Source of the DNA: Curtobacterium sp. MCSS17_015
GTDB lineage: Bacteria > Actinomycetota > Actinomycetes > Actinomycetales > Microbacteriaceae
Reading direction: 5' to 3'
DNA length: 64,000 bases
Assembly (NCBI RefSeq): GCF_003234265.2
Contig: NZ_CP126256.1
Span: 1,612,001 to 1,676,000 of the forward strand
The translations under genes and the position numbers were made by a program. A model generated the notes under the pieces. It saw nothing but the letters and a program-made list of their open reading frames with translations. It was not told the DNA's origin and ran no database searches. Positions 16,454 to 25,414 of the stretch are shown here, piece by piece. Numbering within the stretch: the first letter of the stretch is position 1; the number at the start of each line of letters is the position of its first letter.

Positions 16454-17215
16454 TCAGTTCGTGAAGGAGCTGACGTCCCCGACGAGCTTCGTGTGGTCCG
16501 CCGGGATCGGTTCGACCGCCGCGAGGGCGATCTCGGCCGCGAACTCGGACACGCTGTACAGCTTGCCGACGGCCTCGCGACGCCCCTCGATCGCGCCGGG
16601 GTTGATGCGGTTGAGGAGGGTCGCCGTGATGGTGCCCTCGATCATGTCGCCGGAGACCGTGACGAACTCGATGCCGGCGGCCTCGAGCTGCGGCAGGAGT
16701 TCGCGGAGGGCCAGTTCTCCGGCGCGCTTGCTCTTCGCGACCGGGACGTACTCCGGCAGCGTCTCGGCGGTCTCGACGAAGTGGGCCTGGTGGCTCGTGA
16801 CGAACACGACGCGGGAGCCGGCGGGCATGTGCGGGACGGCGGTCTGGAGCATGTCGACCTGCGCGTCCCGGTTGAGCCGGAGCGCGTAGTCGTCGCCCAT
16901 GCCGGACTCCATGCCGCCCGAGGCGTTCAGCACCAGGAGGTCGATGCCGCCCCACTCCTGCACGACGGCGTCGACCATCGCCTGGACCGATTCGTGATCG
17001 GTGAGGTCGGCGCCGAGGGCGAGCGCAGCTCCCCCACCGGCGACGATCTTCTCGGCGATCTGCTCCGCACGGCGGGCCTTGTTGCGGTAGTTGACGACGA
17101 CCTTGGCCCCCGCCTCGGCCAGGTACCCCACCGTGTCGGCGCCGATGCCGCGGGAGGAACCGGTGACGAGGGCGCGCGTGCCGTCGAGGGATCCGGGGGC
17201 GAGGGGGCTGCTCAC
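16454..17215 (-). CDS. short-chain dehydrogenase/reductase (third SDR)
   Basis: This 253-residue SDR has TGSSRGIG at 18-25 (cofactor loop) and LNASGGM where classical members have NNAG. The usual active-site Tyr-x-x-x-Lys is atypical: the matching region reads YVPVAKSKRAGE, with the lysine shifted, so catalysis may be altered or it belongs to a divergent subgroup. The GTG is preceded by CAGGAGAC at a good distance. It is divergent from the nfeD-SPFH pair across 189 bp. Substrate unknown. Confidence 0.84.
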   Translation of the reverse strand: MSSPLAPGSLDGTRALVTGSSRGIGADTVGYLAEAGAKVVVNYRNKARRAEQIAEKIVAGGGAALALGADLTDHESVQAMVDAVVQEWGGIDLLVLNASGGMESGMGDDYALRLNRDAQVDMLQTAVPHMPAGSRVVFVTSHQAHFVETAETLPEYVPVAKSKRAGELALRELLPQLEAAGIEFVTVSGDMIEGTITATLLNRINPGAIEGRREAVGKLYSVSEFAAEIALAAVEPIPADHTKLVGDVSSFTN

Positions 17216-17404
17216 AGTGGTGTCTCCTGTCGTGGGGCGGCGCCGGTCCTGGTCGTCCCGGGCGGCGTCGAGCCTACCAAGGTGCGTGAGGCCGCGGGCC
17301 TGACGGACCCGACCCCGCCGGTACCCGCTGGTACGTTGGACGCGACAACACCGGACGTCGCGACGCAGCGAAGGCCGTGCGCGATCAGAGGGAGGGAGAT
17401 CCGC

Positions 17405-17878
17405 GTGACCGTCTCGGAATGGACCCAGGTGATCGTGTGGATCGCACTGGTGCTGGTCCTGGGGGTGGTCGAGGTGTTCACCCTCGACTTCGTCTTCCTC
17501 ATGCTCGCGGCGGGGGCCGCCGGCGGTCTGGTCGCCGCCCTGCTCGGTGCACCGTGGTGGCTCTCGGCCATCATCGCCGCCGTGCTCGCACTGCTGCTGC
17601 TCGCCGTCGTCCGCCCTCGCGTGCTGCAGGCGCTGAACCGTGGTGCCGACCCGCACCGCACCGGTGTGGAGGGCCTGGTCGGGATGGCCGGCACCGTCGC
17701 CCTCGCCTTCACCTCCTCCGCGCCCGGTCAGGTCCGCCTCGCGAACGGCGAGACCTGGAGCGCCCGCTTCGCCCCGGGCGCCGTCGACCGCACCCCACCG
17801 CTCGGCACCCGCGTGGTCGTCGAGTCCATCGAGGGCTCCACCGCCGTCGTCCGCATCGAACAGAAGGCTGCCCAATGA
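17405..17878 (+). CDS. NfeD-like membrane protein
   Basis: This 157-residue protein has three N-terminal membrane helices (about 8-28, 31-48, 51-70) and a C-terminal OB-fold-like beta domain, the short NfeD form. NfeD proteins pair with SPFH/stomatin proteins in membrane microdomains. Here the gene overlaps the SPFH gene by four bases (ATGA), the classic pair. The GTG has GGGAGGGAG upstream. TACGTT at about 17333 is a possible -10 for the pair. Confidence 0.88.
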   Translation: MTVSEWTQVIVWIALVLVLGVVEVFTLDFVFLMLAAGAAGGLVAALLGAPWWLSAIIAAVLALLLLAVVRPRVLQALNRGADPHRTGVEGLVGMAGTVALAFTSSAPGQVRLANGETWSARFAPGAVDRTPPLGTRVVVESIEGSTAVVRIEQKAAQ

Positions 17879-19038
17879 CCCTCTCCACCGGGACGATCGT
17901 GCTCCTCGTCCTGATCGCCGTCCTCGTCGTCTTCGTGATCGTCGTGCTGTCCAAGGCGGTCCGGATCGTCCCCCAGGCCACGGCGGGCATCGTCGAGCGC
18001 CTCGGGAAGTACCACAAGACCCTCAACCCCGGGTTGAACCTCTTGGTGCCGTTCATCGACCGGCTCCGCCCGCTCCTCGACATGCGCGAACAGGTCGTCT
18101 CGTTCCCGCCGCAGCCGGTGATCACCGAGGACAACCTGGTCGTGTCGATCGACACGGTCGTCTACTTCCAGGTGACCGACGCCCGCGCCGCCACGTACGA
18201 GATCGCGAACTACCTCGGTGCCGTCGAGCAGCTGACGACGACCACACTCCGCAACGTGGTCGGTGGGCTCAACCTGGAAGAGGCCCTGACCAGCCGGGAC
18301 AACATCAACGGTCAGCTCCGCGTCGTGCTCGACGAGGCGACCGGCAAGTGGGGCATCCGCGTCGGCCGGGTCGAGCTGAAGGCCATCGAGCCGCCCGTGT
18401 CGATCCAGGACGCCATGGAGCAGCAGTTGCGTGCGGAGCGCAGCCGACGTGCCGCGATCCTGCAGGCCGAGGGCACCAAGCAGTCCGCCATCCTCGAGGC
18501 CGAAGGCCAGCGGCAGGCCGCGATCCTCGCGGCGGAGGGTGACGCGAAGGCGCAGGTCCTGCGCGCCGAGGGTGAGGCGCAGGCCATCGCCACGGTCTTC
18601 GACGCCATCCACGCGGGCGACCCGGACGAGAAGCTCCTGTCCTACCAGTACCTGCAGACCCTCCCGAAGATCGCCGAGGGGACGTCGAACAAGCTCTGGA
18701 TGATCCCGAGCGAGTTCACCGAGGCGCTCTCCGGCATCGCGAAGGGCTTCACGGCGCCGCGCTCCGGCAGCGGCCCGGCCACCGGTGGTGCTGCCGGAGC
18801 CGACTTCCTCTCGCGCATCTCGAAGCTCGCGAACGAGAGCCTGGCGAACACGGCGGCTGCCGACGGGTCCGCCCGTTCCGGTGCGCCGGCGGCTGACGCG
18901 TCGGTGGCCGACATCGTGCCGCCGTCCGAGCTCGACGACCGCCTGGCCGAGTCCGACCGCAGCGTCGACGCCCGCCTGTCGGAAGCCGACCGTGCGGCGG
19001 ACGCGGCGTTCGGGTCCGACGGCGCCCCGAAGGACTGA
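17875..19038 (+). CDS. SPFH/band-7 (stomatin-like) membrane protein
   Basis: This 387-residue protein begins with a membrane helix (about 7-27), followed by the SPFH domain (about 30-190, including LDMREQVVSFPPQPVITEDN) and a long charged Ala/Glu coiled coil (about 190-250). The tail is Ala/Ser/Asp-rich and low-complexity. It resembles QmcA/HflC-like scaffolds of membrane microdomains and works with the upstream NfeD protein. A strong hairpin follows the stop. Its client proteins are unknown. Confidence 0.9.
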   Translation: MTLSTGTIVLLVLIAVLVVFVIVVLSKAVRIVPQATAGIVERLGKYHKTLNPGLNLLVPFIDRLRPLLDMREQVVSFPPQPVITEDNLVVSIDTVVYFQVTDARAATYEIANYLGAVEQLTTTTLRNVVGGLNLEEALTSRDNINGQLRVVLDEATGKWGIRVGRVELKAIEPPVSIQDAMEQQLRAERSRRAAILQAEGTKQSAILEAEGQRQAAILAAEGDAKAQVLRAEGEAQAIATVFDAIHAGDPDEKLLSYQYLQTLPKIAEGTSNKLWMIPSEFTEALSGIAKGFTAPRSGSGPATGGAAGADFLSRISKLANESLANTAAADGSARSGAPAADASVADIVPPSELDDRLAESDRSVDARLSEADRAADAAFGSDGAPKD

Positions 19039-19048
19039 TGGTCACACG

Positions 19049-19086
19049 ACGACGGCCCGCTCCCCCGATGGGGAGCGGGCCGTCGT
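19049..19086. terminator. strong hairpin between convergent SPFH gene and rbpA
   Basis: Arms of 17 bp (ACGACGGCCCGCTCCCC and complement) around a 4-nt loop. Lies between converging stop codons. It does not share the GACGGGAGGC outer stem. Confidence 0.75.
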
Positions 19087-19105
19087 GGTGTGTGCTGCGC
19101 GGTGC

Positions 19106-19456
19106 CTAGGCGCCGCGACGAGCACGGAGGAACTGCAGTCGCTCCTGCAGCAACTCCTCGAGTTCTTCGCGGGACCGCCGCTCGAGCAGCATGTCCCAGT
19201 GGGTCCTCGGTGCCTTCACGTCCTCTGCGGCGACCTCGACGGGGACACCGTCGTCGCCGAGCAGACGGCCCTCGTGTCCGGTGCGCGGGTCCGACCAGAT
19301 GGCCGGGACCTCTGCCTCGGCGGAGAAGACCACGTCGAAGGTCTCACCCGACGCCGCTTGGTAGACGGCCCGCTTCCGTTCGGAGAGCTCGACACCGTCC
19401 TCACTCTGGAGGCTCTGGCTCCCGAGCCGCATGCCTCGGAGACTCCGATCAGCCAT
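19106..19456 (-). CDS. rbpA: RNA polymerase-binding protein RbpA
   Basis: This 116-residue actinobacterial transcription factor binds RNA polymerase and the primary sigma factor and stabilises the open complex. The N-terminal MADRSLRGMRLGSQSLQSED, the beta-core WSDPRTGHEGRLL and the C-terminal sigma-interaction region WDMLLERRSREELEELL are all present. The ATG follows GAGGAGTC. An open extension of 47 codons upstream is non-coding and contains the promoter. A SigR-type promoter match lies upstream, as known for Streptomyces rbpA. Confidence 0.95.
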   Translation of the reverse strand: MADRSLRGMRLGSQSLQSEDGVELSERKRAVYQAASGETFDVVFSAEAEVPAIWSDPRTGHEGRLLGDDGVPVEVAAEDVKAPRTHWDMLLERRSREELEELLQERLQFLRARRGA

Positions 19457-19487
19457 GTCCGACTCCTCTCGCTCGTTCCTCCGGTCC

Positions 19488-19513
19488 AACCCACACCACC
19501 CGCCTTTCGTTCC
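19488..19513 (-). promoter_or_regulatory. SigR/SigH-type promoter of rbpA
   Basis: On the minus strand GGAAC, 18 nt, then GTT, a perfect match to the thiol-stress sigma consensus GGAAY-N18/19-GTT. It ends 31 nt before the rbpA ATG. Streptomyces rbpA is a known SigR target; the assignment here is by consensus only. Confidence 0.6.
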
Positions 19514-19568
19514 GGGCGGGTGGCATTCACAGTCGGTTCCCAGTGCGCGGCGCGGCGACTGCGGGCGG

Positions 19569-21149
19569 TCAGCGCGAGCGCCGTCCCCACGGAGCACAGG
19601 CGAGCAGGACGAGCAGTCCGCCGAGGGAGAGCACGAGGGTGATGCTGCCCGACGCCACGGTCGCCGGCGTGGTCGAGGTGCCGAGCGGGACGTCGGTCAC
19701 CATCGACGTCGCGGTGTAGGCCGGCACGCGGTCGATCGTCCGACCACTCGGGTCGATCACCTGCGAGGCACCGACGGTGGAGATGTTCACGAGCGAACGG
19801 CCGGTCTCGACGGCCCGCATCCGTGCGATCTCGAGCTGCTGGAGGTTCTCGTCGGTCCCGTCGAAGTCGGCGTTGTTCGTCTGCGCCAGGATCACCTGCG
19901 CTCCCCCGCGCGCGAGGTCGGCCGTGAGACCGTCGTCGACCACGTCGAAGCAGATCATCACACCGGCACGGATGCCGGCGACCGGCAGGACGTTCGGCTT
20001 CGTGCCGGGCGTGTAGTCACGCTGCAGCAGACCGATGAGCGACGGGGCGAGCTCGGCGTAGAACCACCGGTCCGGGACGTACTCGCCGAACGGCACCGGA
20101 CGCTTCTTGTCGTACGAGGCCTGCCAGCCGTCGGCGTCCCACACGAACGACGTGTTGTGCAGGACCCCGGTCGAGGTCTGCGTGACGGCACCGGTGACGA
20201 GCGGGGCACCGACGCTCTCCACCACCGCGTCGAGGGCGGCGGCGATGACCGGTTCGCGTCGCGGGTCGTACTCGGCGGCGGCCTCCGGCCACACCACGAG
20301 GTCGACCCCGCGCGCGGCGACGTCGGTCGCTGCGACCTGCGACCGCAGGACGTCGCCCGGAGCAGCGCCGTCGAAGTAGCCGGCCGGACCGTTGCCCTGC
20401 ACCGACTCGACCCGGACCGTGCCGTCGACCGCGGTCGGCCACGCGGGCACGGCGAGGACGGCCGACACGAGCAGGCCCGCCGTCGCCACCCGCATCGGCA
20501 GTCGGAGACCTCGGACCAGGCCGAGCGAGACGACCACGGCGACGCAGTAGACCACGACGAAGCTCAGCCCCAGGACGCCGACGTACGCCGCGAGGTGCGT
20601 GAACGGCCCCTGCGACTGCGACAGGCCGACCCGGCCCCAGGAGAAGCCGCCGTAGGGCCAGCTGCCCGAGAACCACTCGCGTCCGGTCCACAGGGCTGCG
20701 ACCACCGCCGGGAGGCCCCACACCCGTGCGGCGGTCGAGGTCACCACCCGGGCCACCCAGCGGTACGCGAGCGCGATGGCGACCGTCCCGAGCGCGAAGA
20801 GCGCGGCCTGGAGCAGGGCCAGGGCGAACCAGGGCACCGGACCGAGGTACCGGCCCGCCCACGAGATCGCCGGCACCCAGAACGCGACACCGGCGACGAA
20901 CCCGAGCCACGAGGCACGGCGGGCGCGTTGCCCGGCGGCCGCCAGCAGCAGACACGCCACCGCCGGGTAGGCGAGGAACCACCAGCCCGGTGCCGGGAAG
21001 GACAGCGCGAAGAGGAGTCCGCCGACGACCGACAGCCCGAACGCCTGCCCGAGCGGCAGAGCGGCGAACTCTCCCGCGCCGTCGGGCGCGGGAGCACCCC
21101 TCCGGGCCACCGCACGCGGCGGACGCACGGCTGTCTCGACGACCGTCAC
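19569..21149 (-). CDS. lnt: apolipoprotein N-acyltransferase
   Basis: This 526-residue membrane enzyme adds the third acyl chain to lipoproteins. Six to eight N-terminal helices precede a nitrilase domain. The Glu-Lys-Cys triad is readable: Glu in VVWPEAAAEYDP, Lys in YDKKRPVPFGEYVP, and Cys in MICFDVV. A final C-terminal helix returns to the membrane. The GTG start lies 11 nt after the helY stop, and the intervening bases, a half copy of the palindrome family, provide the GGGAGG ribosome site. A substrate lipoprotein, the FKBP at 26511, is in this window. Confidence 0.93.
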   Translation of the reverse strand: MTVVETAVRPPRAVARRGAPAPDGAGEFAALPLGQAFGLSVVGGLLFALSFPAPGWWFLAYPAVACLLLAAAGQRARRASWLGFVAGVAFWVPAISWAGRYLGPVPWFALALLQAALFALGTVAIALAYRWVARVVTSTAARVWGLPAVVAALWTGREWFSGSWPYGGFSWGRVGLSQSQGPFTHLAAYVGVLGLSFVVVYCVAVVVSLGLVRGLRLPMRVATAGLLVSAVLAVPAWPTAVDGTVRVESVQGNGPAGYFDGAAPGDVLRSQVAATDVAARGVDLVVWPEAAAEYDPRREPVIAAALDAVVESVGAPLVTGAVTQTSTGVLHNTSFVWDADGWQASYDKKRPVPFGEYVPDRWFYAELAPSLIGLLQRDYTPGTKPNVLPVAGIRAGVMICFDVVDDGLTADLARGGAQVILAQTNNADFDGTDENLQQLEIARMRAVETGRSLVNISTVGASQVIDPSGRTIDRVPAYTATSMVTDVPLGTSTTPATVASGSITLVLSLGGLLVLLACAPWGRRSR

Positions 21150-21162
21150 CGGGCCTCCCGTC
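21148..21162. repeat. half palindrome forming the lnt ribosome-binding site
   Basis: ACCGGGCCTCCCGTC matches the last 15 bases of the 30500 and 36287 palindromes. On the minus strand it reads GACGGGAGGCCCGGT, spans the helY stop and supplies GGGAGG just before the lnt GTG. Confidence 0.55.
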
Positions 21163-23599
21163 AGACCGTCGCGTAGGCGACGATGCCGCGGCGGACCGCG
21201 TCGGTGGCACGACGGGCGGTCTGCGCGAGGTCCGGGTCGCCCGCGTTGCGGATCTGGTCGAGGAGGTCGATGACCTGCTTCGACCAACGGACGAAGTCGC
21301 CGGCGGCCAGGTCGAGGGAGCGGAGGACGTCGTCGAGCGGCGAGCCGGAGGCCCAGCGGAACATGCCGAGCGCGATCGCCGGAGTCGGCGGCTCGGAGCC
21401 GGCGAGCCGGGCGTCCCGCTCGACGTCGTCCAGGCGCGCCCAGATCGTCAGCGTCTCGTCCAGGGCGGGGCGGAAGGCACCACGCGGTACCGCGTGCTCG
21501 GTGCCCGGGGCGTCCTCCCGGCGCGGCTGGTAGACGATCGTCGCCGCCATGCCGGCGAGCTGGGCCGGCGTGAGGTCCTTCCAGACCCCGGCCTCCAGGC
21601 ACTCGGCGACCAACAGGTCGCGGTCACCGTAGATGCGCTGCAGGCGACGACCGCCGGCCGCGACCGTGACGTCGCCGTGCTCGTCCTGCACCAGGTACCC
21701 CAGTGTGAGGAGCACCTCGGTCACGCGGTCGAACGTGGTCGCCACCGCGCCCGTCCGGGAACGGATCTGCTGCACGAGCTTGTCGTTGGTGCGCTTGAGC
21801 TTGTACCAGCGCTCGGCCCAGCGAGCGTGGGCCTCGCGGTCCGGGCAGGCATGGCAGGGGTGCCGCTGGAGCTGTCGGCGCACCTCGCTGATGGCCGCCT
21901 GGCGGTCCTGACGCGCCCCGTGCGAGGCCTCGCGGCCGCCGGGGACGTTCGAGCGCTCGAGGTCGGACAGCCGACGGCGGAGTGCGGCGTACTCGGTGAA
22001 GTCGCCGAGGTGGCACTGCATGGCGTTCTGGTACCCGTCGAGGGACTCCTGCTGCGACCGGACCTTGCGGGCCAGGTCGACGACCGAGCGGTCGGCCTGG
22101 AACTGCGCGAAGGACGTCTCGAGGACCTCACGCGTGCGGTCGCGGCCGAACTGCTCGATGAGGTTCACGGCCATGTTGTACGTCGGCTTGAACGACGAGT
22201 TGAGCGGGTAGGTCCGACGGCTCGCGAGGGACGCGACGGCCTGCGGCTCCAACCCGTCCGACCACTGCACGACCGAGTGGCCCTCGACGTCGATGCCGCG
22301 GCGCCCGGCACGACCGGTGAGCTGCGTGTACTCCCCCGGTGTGATCGGGACCCGGGCCTCGCCGTTGAACTTCTCGAGCTTCTCGAGCACGACCGTGCGC
22401 GCGGGCATGTTGACGCCGAGCGCCAGGGTCTCGGTGGCGAAGACGACCTTGAGGAGCTTGCGCTGGAAGAGGTCCTCGACGACCTCCTTGAACGCGGGCA
22501 GCAGACCCGCGTGGTGGGCGGCGACCCCGCGCTCGAGTCCCTCCAACCACTCCCAGTAGCCGAGCACCGCCAGGTCCTCGTCGAGCAGGGTGCGGCAGTG
22601 GTACTCCGCCGTCTCGCGGATCTCGCGACGCTCGTCCGCCGTGGTCAGCGACAGACCGGAGCGCACGACGTGCCGGACGCCCTGGTCGCAGCCGTTCCGG
22701 CTGAACACGAAGAAGATCGCGGGCAGGAGCATGCGCTCGTCGAGCATCTTCGCGATCTGCTCGCGGTGCGCCTTCTCCGTGCGCGGTCCGCGTCGGTCCG
22801 GGTACACCGGGCGGCCCCGGCGACCGCGTGGGCCGTTCGTGCCGTGTCGGTTCGCGCCGCCGACGAGCCGGAGGAGTTCCGGGTTCACCCGGTTGGTCGC
22901 CGCGGCACCGGACGAGTCGAACAGGTCCACCATCTTGTTCCCGACGAGCACGTGCTGCTCGAGCGGGACCGGGCGGTCCTCGGACACGATGACGTCGGTG
23001 TCGCCGCGGACCGTCTGCAGCCAGTCGCCGAACTCCTCGGCGTTGCTCACCGTGGCGGAGAGCGACACCAGGCGGACCTCGGTCGGCAGGTGCAGGATGA
23101 CCTCTTCCCAGACCGCACCACGGAAGCGGTCGGCGAGGTAGTGCACCTCGTCGAGCACGACCCACGCCAGGTCGTCGAGCAGGTCCGAGTCGGCGTAGAT
23201 CATGTTCCGCAGGACCTCGGTCGTCATCACGACGACGCGGGCCCGGGGGTTGACGTTCGTGTCGCCGGTGAGGAGTCCGACCTCGGTCTCCCCGTACGCC
23301 TGCACGAGCTCGGCGTACTTCTGGTTGCTCAGCGCCTTCATCGGCGTGGTGTAGAAGACCTTCGCCGTCGGCTGCCGCATGGCCAGCCAGATCGCGAACT
23401 CGGCCACGATCGTCTTGCCGGCGCCGGTCGGCGCGGCCACGAGCACGCTGTTGCCGCGGTCGACGGCGTCGCACGCGGCGAACTGGAACGGGTCGAGGTC
23501 GAACCGCAGGTCGGTCCGGAACAGCTCGAGGTTCCGCGACCGACGGCGGACCTTCGCGGCGGCGAACCGCTCGGCGGGACTCAGGCTGGTCTCGGTCAC
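21161..23599 (-). CDS. helY: DEAD/DEAH-box RNA helicase HelY-like (Ski2/Mtr4 type)
   Basis: This 812-residue ATP-dependent helicase has Walker A APTGAGKT near 56-63, the DEVH box in VVLDEVHYL, the SAT motif (LVSLSATVS), and QLTGRAGRRGID as motif VI. The C-terminal region is a long helical DSHCT-like domain. Role in RNA processing is inferred from Ski2/Mtr4 relatives. The GTG overlaps the tatC stop (GTGA), so the two are coupled, the order seen in mycobacteria (pafB-pafC-tatA-tatC-helY). A 270-codon open extension upstream reads through tatC in another frame and is not coding. Confidence 0.93.
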   Translation of the reverse strand: MTETSLSPAERFAAAKVRRRSRNLELFRTDLRFDLDPFQFAACDAVDRGNSVLVAAPTGAGKTIVAEFAIWLAMRQPTAKVFYTTPMKALSNQKYAELVQAYGETEVGLLTGDTNVNPRARVVVMTTEVLRNMIYADSDLLDDLAWVVLDEVHYLADRFRGAVWEEVILHLPTEVRLVSLSATVSNAEEFGDWLQTVRGDTDVIVSEDRPVPLEQHVLVGNKMVDLFDSSGAAATNRVNPELLRLVGGANRHGTNGPRGRRGRPVYPDRRGPRTEKAHREQIAKMLDERMLLPAIFFVFSRNGCDQGVRHVVRSGLSLTTADERREIRETAEYHCRTLLDEDLAVLGYWEWLEGLERGVAAHHAGLLPAFKEVVEDLFQRKLLKVVFATETLALGVNMPARTVVLEKLEKFNGEARVPITPGEYTQLTGRAGRRGIDVEGHSVVQWSDGLEPQAVASLASRRTYPLNSSFKPTYNMAVNLIEQFGRDRTREVLETSFAQFQADRSVVDLARKVRSQQESLDGYQNAMQCHLGDFTEYAALRRRLSDLERSNVPGGREASHGARQDRQAAISEVRRQLQRHPCHACPDREAHARWAERWYKLKRTNDKLVQQIRSRTGAVATTFDRVTEVLLTLGYLVQDEHGDVTVAAGGRRLQRIYGDRDLLVAECLEAGVWKDLTPAQLAGMAATIVYQPRREDAPGTEHAVPRGAFRPALDETLTIWARLDDVERDARLAGSEPPTPAIALGMFRWASGSPLDDVLRSLDLAAGDFVRWSKQVIDLLDQIRNAGDPDLAQTARRATDAVRRGIVAYATV

Positions 23600-24417
23600 A
23601 GGCCGTACTCCTCGTCGAGCTTCGCCTGGCGCTTCGCCAGACGGCGGTCGTGCAACCACGTGACGAGGCACGCCGCGAAGTAGAGCACGACCATCGGGAT
23701 GGCCAGGATGAACATGGACAGCACGTCGGCCGACGGTGTGACCAACGCCGTGAAGACGAGGATCAGGACGATCGCCACGCGCCACGACCGGACGATCGCG
23801 GCTGCCGTCAGGACCCCGACGAAGTTGAGCAGGACGAGGAAGACCGGCAGGACGAAGGCGATGCCGACCGCCACGATGAGCTTGATGACGAAGTCGTAGT
23901 AGGCCTTCGCGTCGACGATCGAGGTGTCCTGCGCCGACACGAAGCTGCCGAGGATGCCGACGATGTGCGGCAGGACGTACCACCCGAAGGCGCATCCGGC
24001 GAAGAACAGCGGGATCGCCGTGCCGAGGAAGCCCCAGACGTACTGCTTCTCGCGACGGACCAGTGCCGGCACGATGAAGGCCCAGATCTGGTACAACCAG
24101 ACCGGGCTGGCGATGACGACGCCGATCGTGATCGCGATCTGCAACCGGAGGTCGAACGCGCCCGTGATCATCGGGAAGTTGAGCTCTGCGGTGTGCCCAC
24201 CGACCTCGGCCAGCTGCGTGACCGGGGAGCGGAGCGCGTCGAGCACGAACGGGGTGAGGAACCAGCCGCCGATCGCCGCCACCAGGACCGCGACGACGGC
24301 CTTGAAGAGGCGGTTGCGCAGCTCGATCAGGTGCTGACCGAGGGACATGCGGCCTTCGGGTTCCTTCGGTCGGCGCCCTTGCCGCTTCTCTCGCCCGCCC
24401 GCGGTCGTCGAAGCCAT
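23596..24417 (-). CDS. tatC: twin-arginine translocase subunit TatC
   Basis: This 273-residue, six-helix membrane protein is the signal-peptide receptor of the Tat pathway. The N-terminal MSLGQHLIELRNRLFK is the conserved cytoplasmic motif with the functional Glu and Arg, and the loop with PALVRREKQYVW follows helix 2. A basic tail precedes the first helix. Its partner TatA usually sits immediately upstream of tatC in actinobacteria but is absent from the 25-bp gap to pafC. The ATG is preceded by TAAGAT at 6 nt, suggesting its own leaderless promoter. Confidence 0.95.
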   Translation of the reverse strand: MASTTAGGREKRQGRRPKEPEGRMSLGQHLIELRNRLFKAVVAVLVAAIGGWFLTPFVLDALRSPVTQLAEVGGHTAELNFPMITGAFDLRLQIAITIGVVIASPVWLYQIWAFIVPALVRREKQYVWGFLGTAIPLFFAGCAFGWYVLPHIVGILGSFVSAQDTSIVDAKAYYDFVIKLIVAVGIAFVLPVFLVLLNFVGVLTAAAIVRSWRVAIVLILVFTALVTPSADVLSMFILAIPMVVLYFAACLVTWLHDRRLAKRQAKLDEEYGL

Positions 24418-24423
24418 GCACCG

Positions 24424-24429
24424 ATCTTA
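24424..24429 (-). promoter_or_regulatory. -10 element of tatC
   Basis: TAAGAT on the minus strand ends 6 nt before the tatC ATG with no ribosome site between. It lies in the short gap after pafC, so tatC-helY-lnt may have their own start site. Confidence 0.55.
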
Positions 24430-24442
24430 CGGCAGCGGTCTC

Positions 24443-25414
24443 TCAGTGGATGTCGAGAGCGGCCGACGCGAAGTCGCGGACCGCCTGGCGGGCGGCCGGT
24501 GGGTCGATCACCACGGCCCGACCGGGCAACCCGGCCACGAGCCGGACGACGCCGTCGAAGCCGGCCGACGCTGCCAGCCGGATGCGTACGCGACCGTCGG
24601 CGTCCGGCGCGTCCGCGGTGTCGGCGAGGAAGTCGGCGACGAGCGGCAGCGACGACGCGTCGAGCTCGACCGTGACGATGACGTCCTGGGCGCTCTGCTG
24701 GAAGAGCGTGTCCGGCAGCACGACGTCCTCGATGGTGCGTTCAGCGGCCCGGTCGTCCACGCGCACGCCGGACATCCGGTCGAGCCGGAACGTCCGGATC
24801 GCCGCCCGGTCGAGGTCCCAGGCACGGAGGTACCAGTCAGCGTCGATCGACTCGACCCGCAGCGGGTCGACCCGTCGGGTGCTGCCCTGCGTCCGCGGCC
24901 CCGCGTACTCGAACACCAGCCCGCGTCGACCGGACATCGCCTCGCGGATCACGGTGAGGGCCGCGTCGTGCAGGTCCTGGCCGACGGCGACGTTCGTCGC
25001 TGCGCCACCGGCACCACGCGACAGCTTCGCCATCAGCGCGCGGATGGCGTCCTTGTCCGCGGCCTCCGGCAGGGCGGAGAGGTACTGCAGGCCGGCGATG
25101 AGCGCCGAGGCCTCCCGCGCCGACAACCGGGGAGCATCGTCGATCGCCACGAGGTTCGTCAGGACGATCATGTCGTTCTGGTCGAAGTCGTCCCACGCGA
25201 TGTCGAACAGGTCACCGTGCTGGTACTGCATGGTCTCGCCGGGCACCCCGGACACGGCGATGAGTTCGACGGCGCGACGGATGCGGGCCTCGGGGACGCC
25301 GAAGTGCCGGGCGGCCTCGGCGACGGAGACGCGTTCGCGGTCGATGAGGTAGGGCACGAGGGCCAGCAGGAAGGCGAGTTTGTCCTGCGCCTGCAGGGGT
25401 TGCGCGTCAGCCAC
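24443..25414 (-). CDS. pafC: WYL-domain transcriptional regulator PafC
   Basis: This 323-residue regulator pairs with PafB to form the LexA-independent DNA-damage activator of actinobacteria. It has an N-terminal winged helix (VSVAEAARHFGVPEARIRRA), a central WYL domain, and a C-terminal WCX extension. The GTG start lies eight bases inside the pafB 3' end, so translation is coupled. Family members respond to single-stranded DNA via the WYL domain. The neighbouring pafA ligase and proteasome genes are absent here, which fits the DNA-damage role rather than a proteasome role. Confidence 0.92.
   Translation of the reverse strand: MADAQPLQAQDKLAFLLALVPYLIDRERVSVAEAARHFGVPEARIRRAVELIAVSGVPGETMQYQHGDLFDIAWDDFDQNDMIVLTNLVAIDDAPRLSAREASALIAGLQYLSALPEAADKDAIRALMAKLSRGAGGAATNVAVGQDLHDAALTVIREAMSGRRGLVFEYAGPRTQGSTRRVDPLRVESIDADWYLRAWDLDRAAIRTFRLDRMSGVRVDDRAAERTIEDVVLPDTLFQQSAQDVIVTVELDASSLPLVADFLADTADAPDADGRVRIRLAASAGFDGVVRLVAGLPGRAVVIDPPAARQAVRDFASAALDIH

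Noticed and set aside
19457..19597. 47-residue N-terminal extension of RbpA
   Set aside because: RbpA proteins start with the MADRSLRG region, and a promoter match lies in the extension.
20726..23683. Very long open frame (985 codons) on the plus strand antisense to lnt and helY
   Set aside because: Composition is Arg/Gly/His-rich without domains, and the opposite strand encodes two clear proteins. It is a GC-driven shadow frame.
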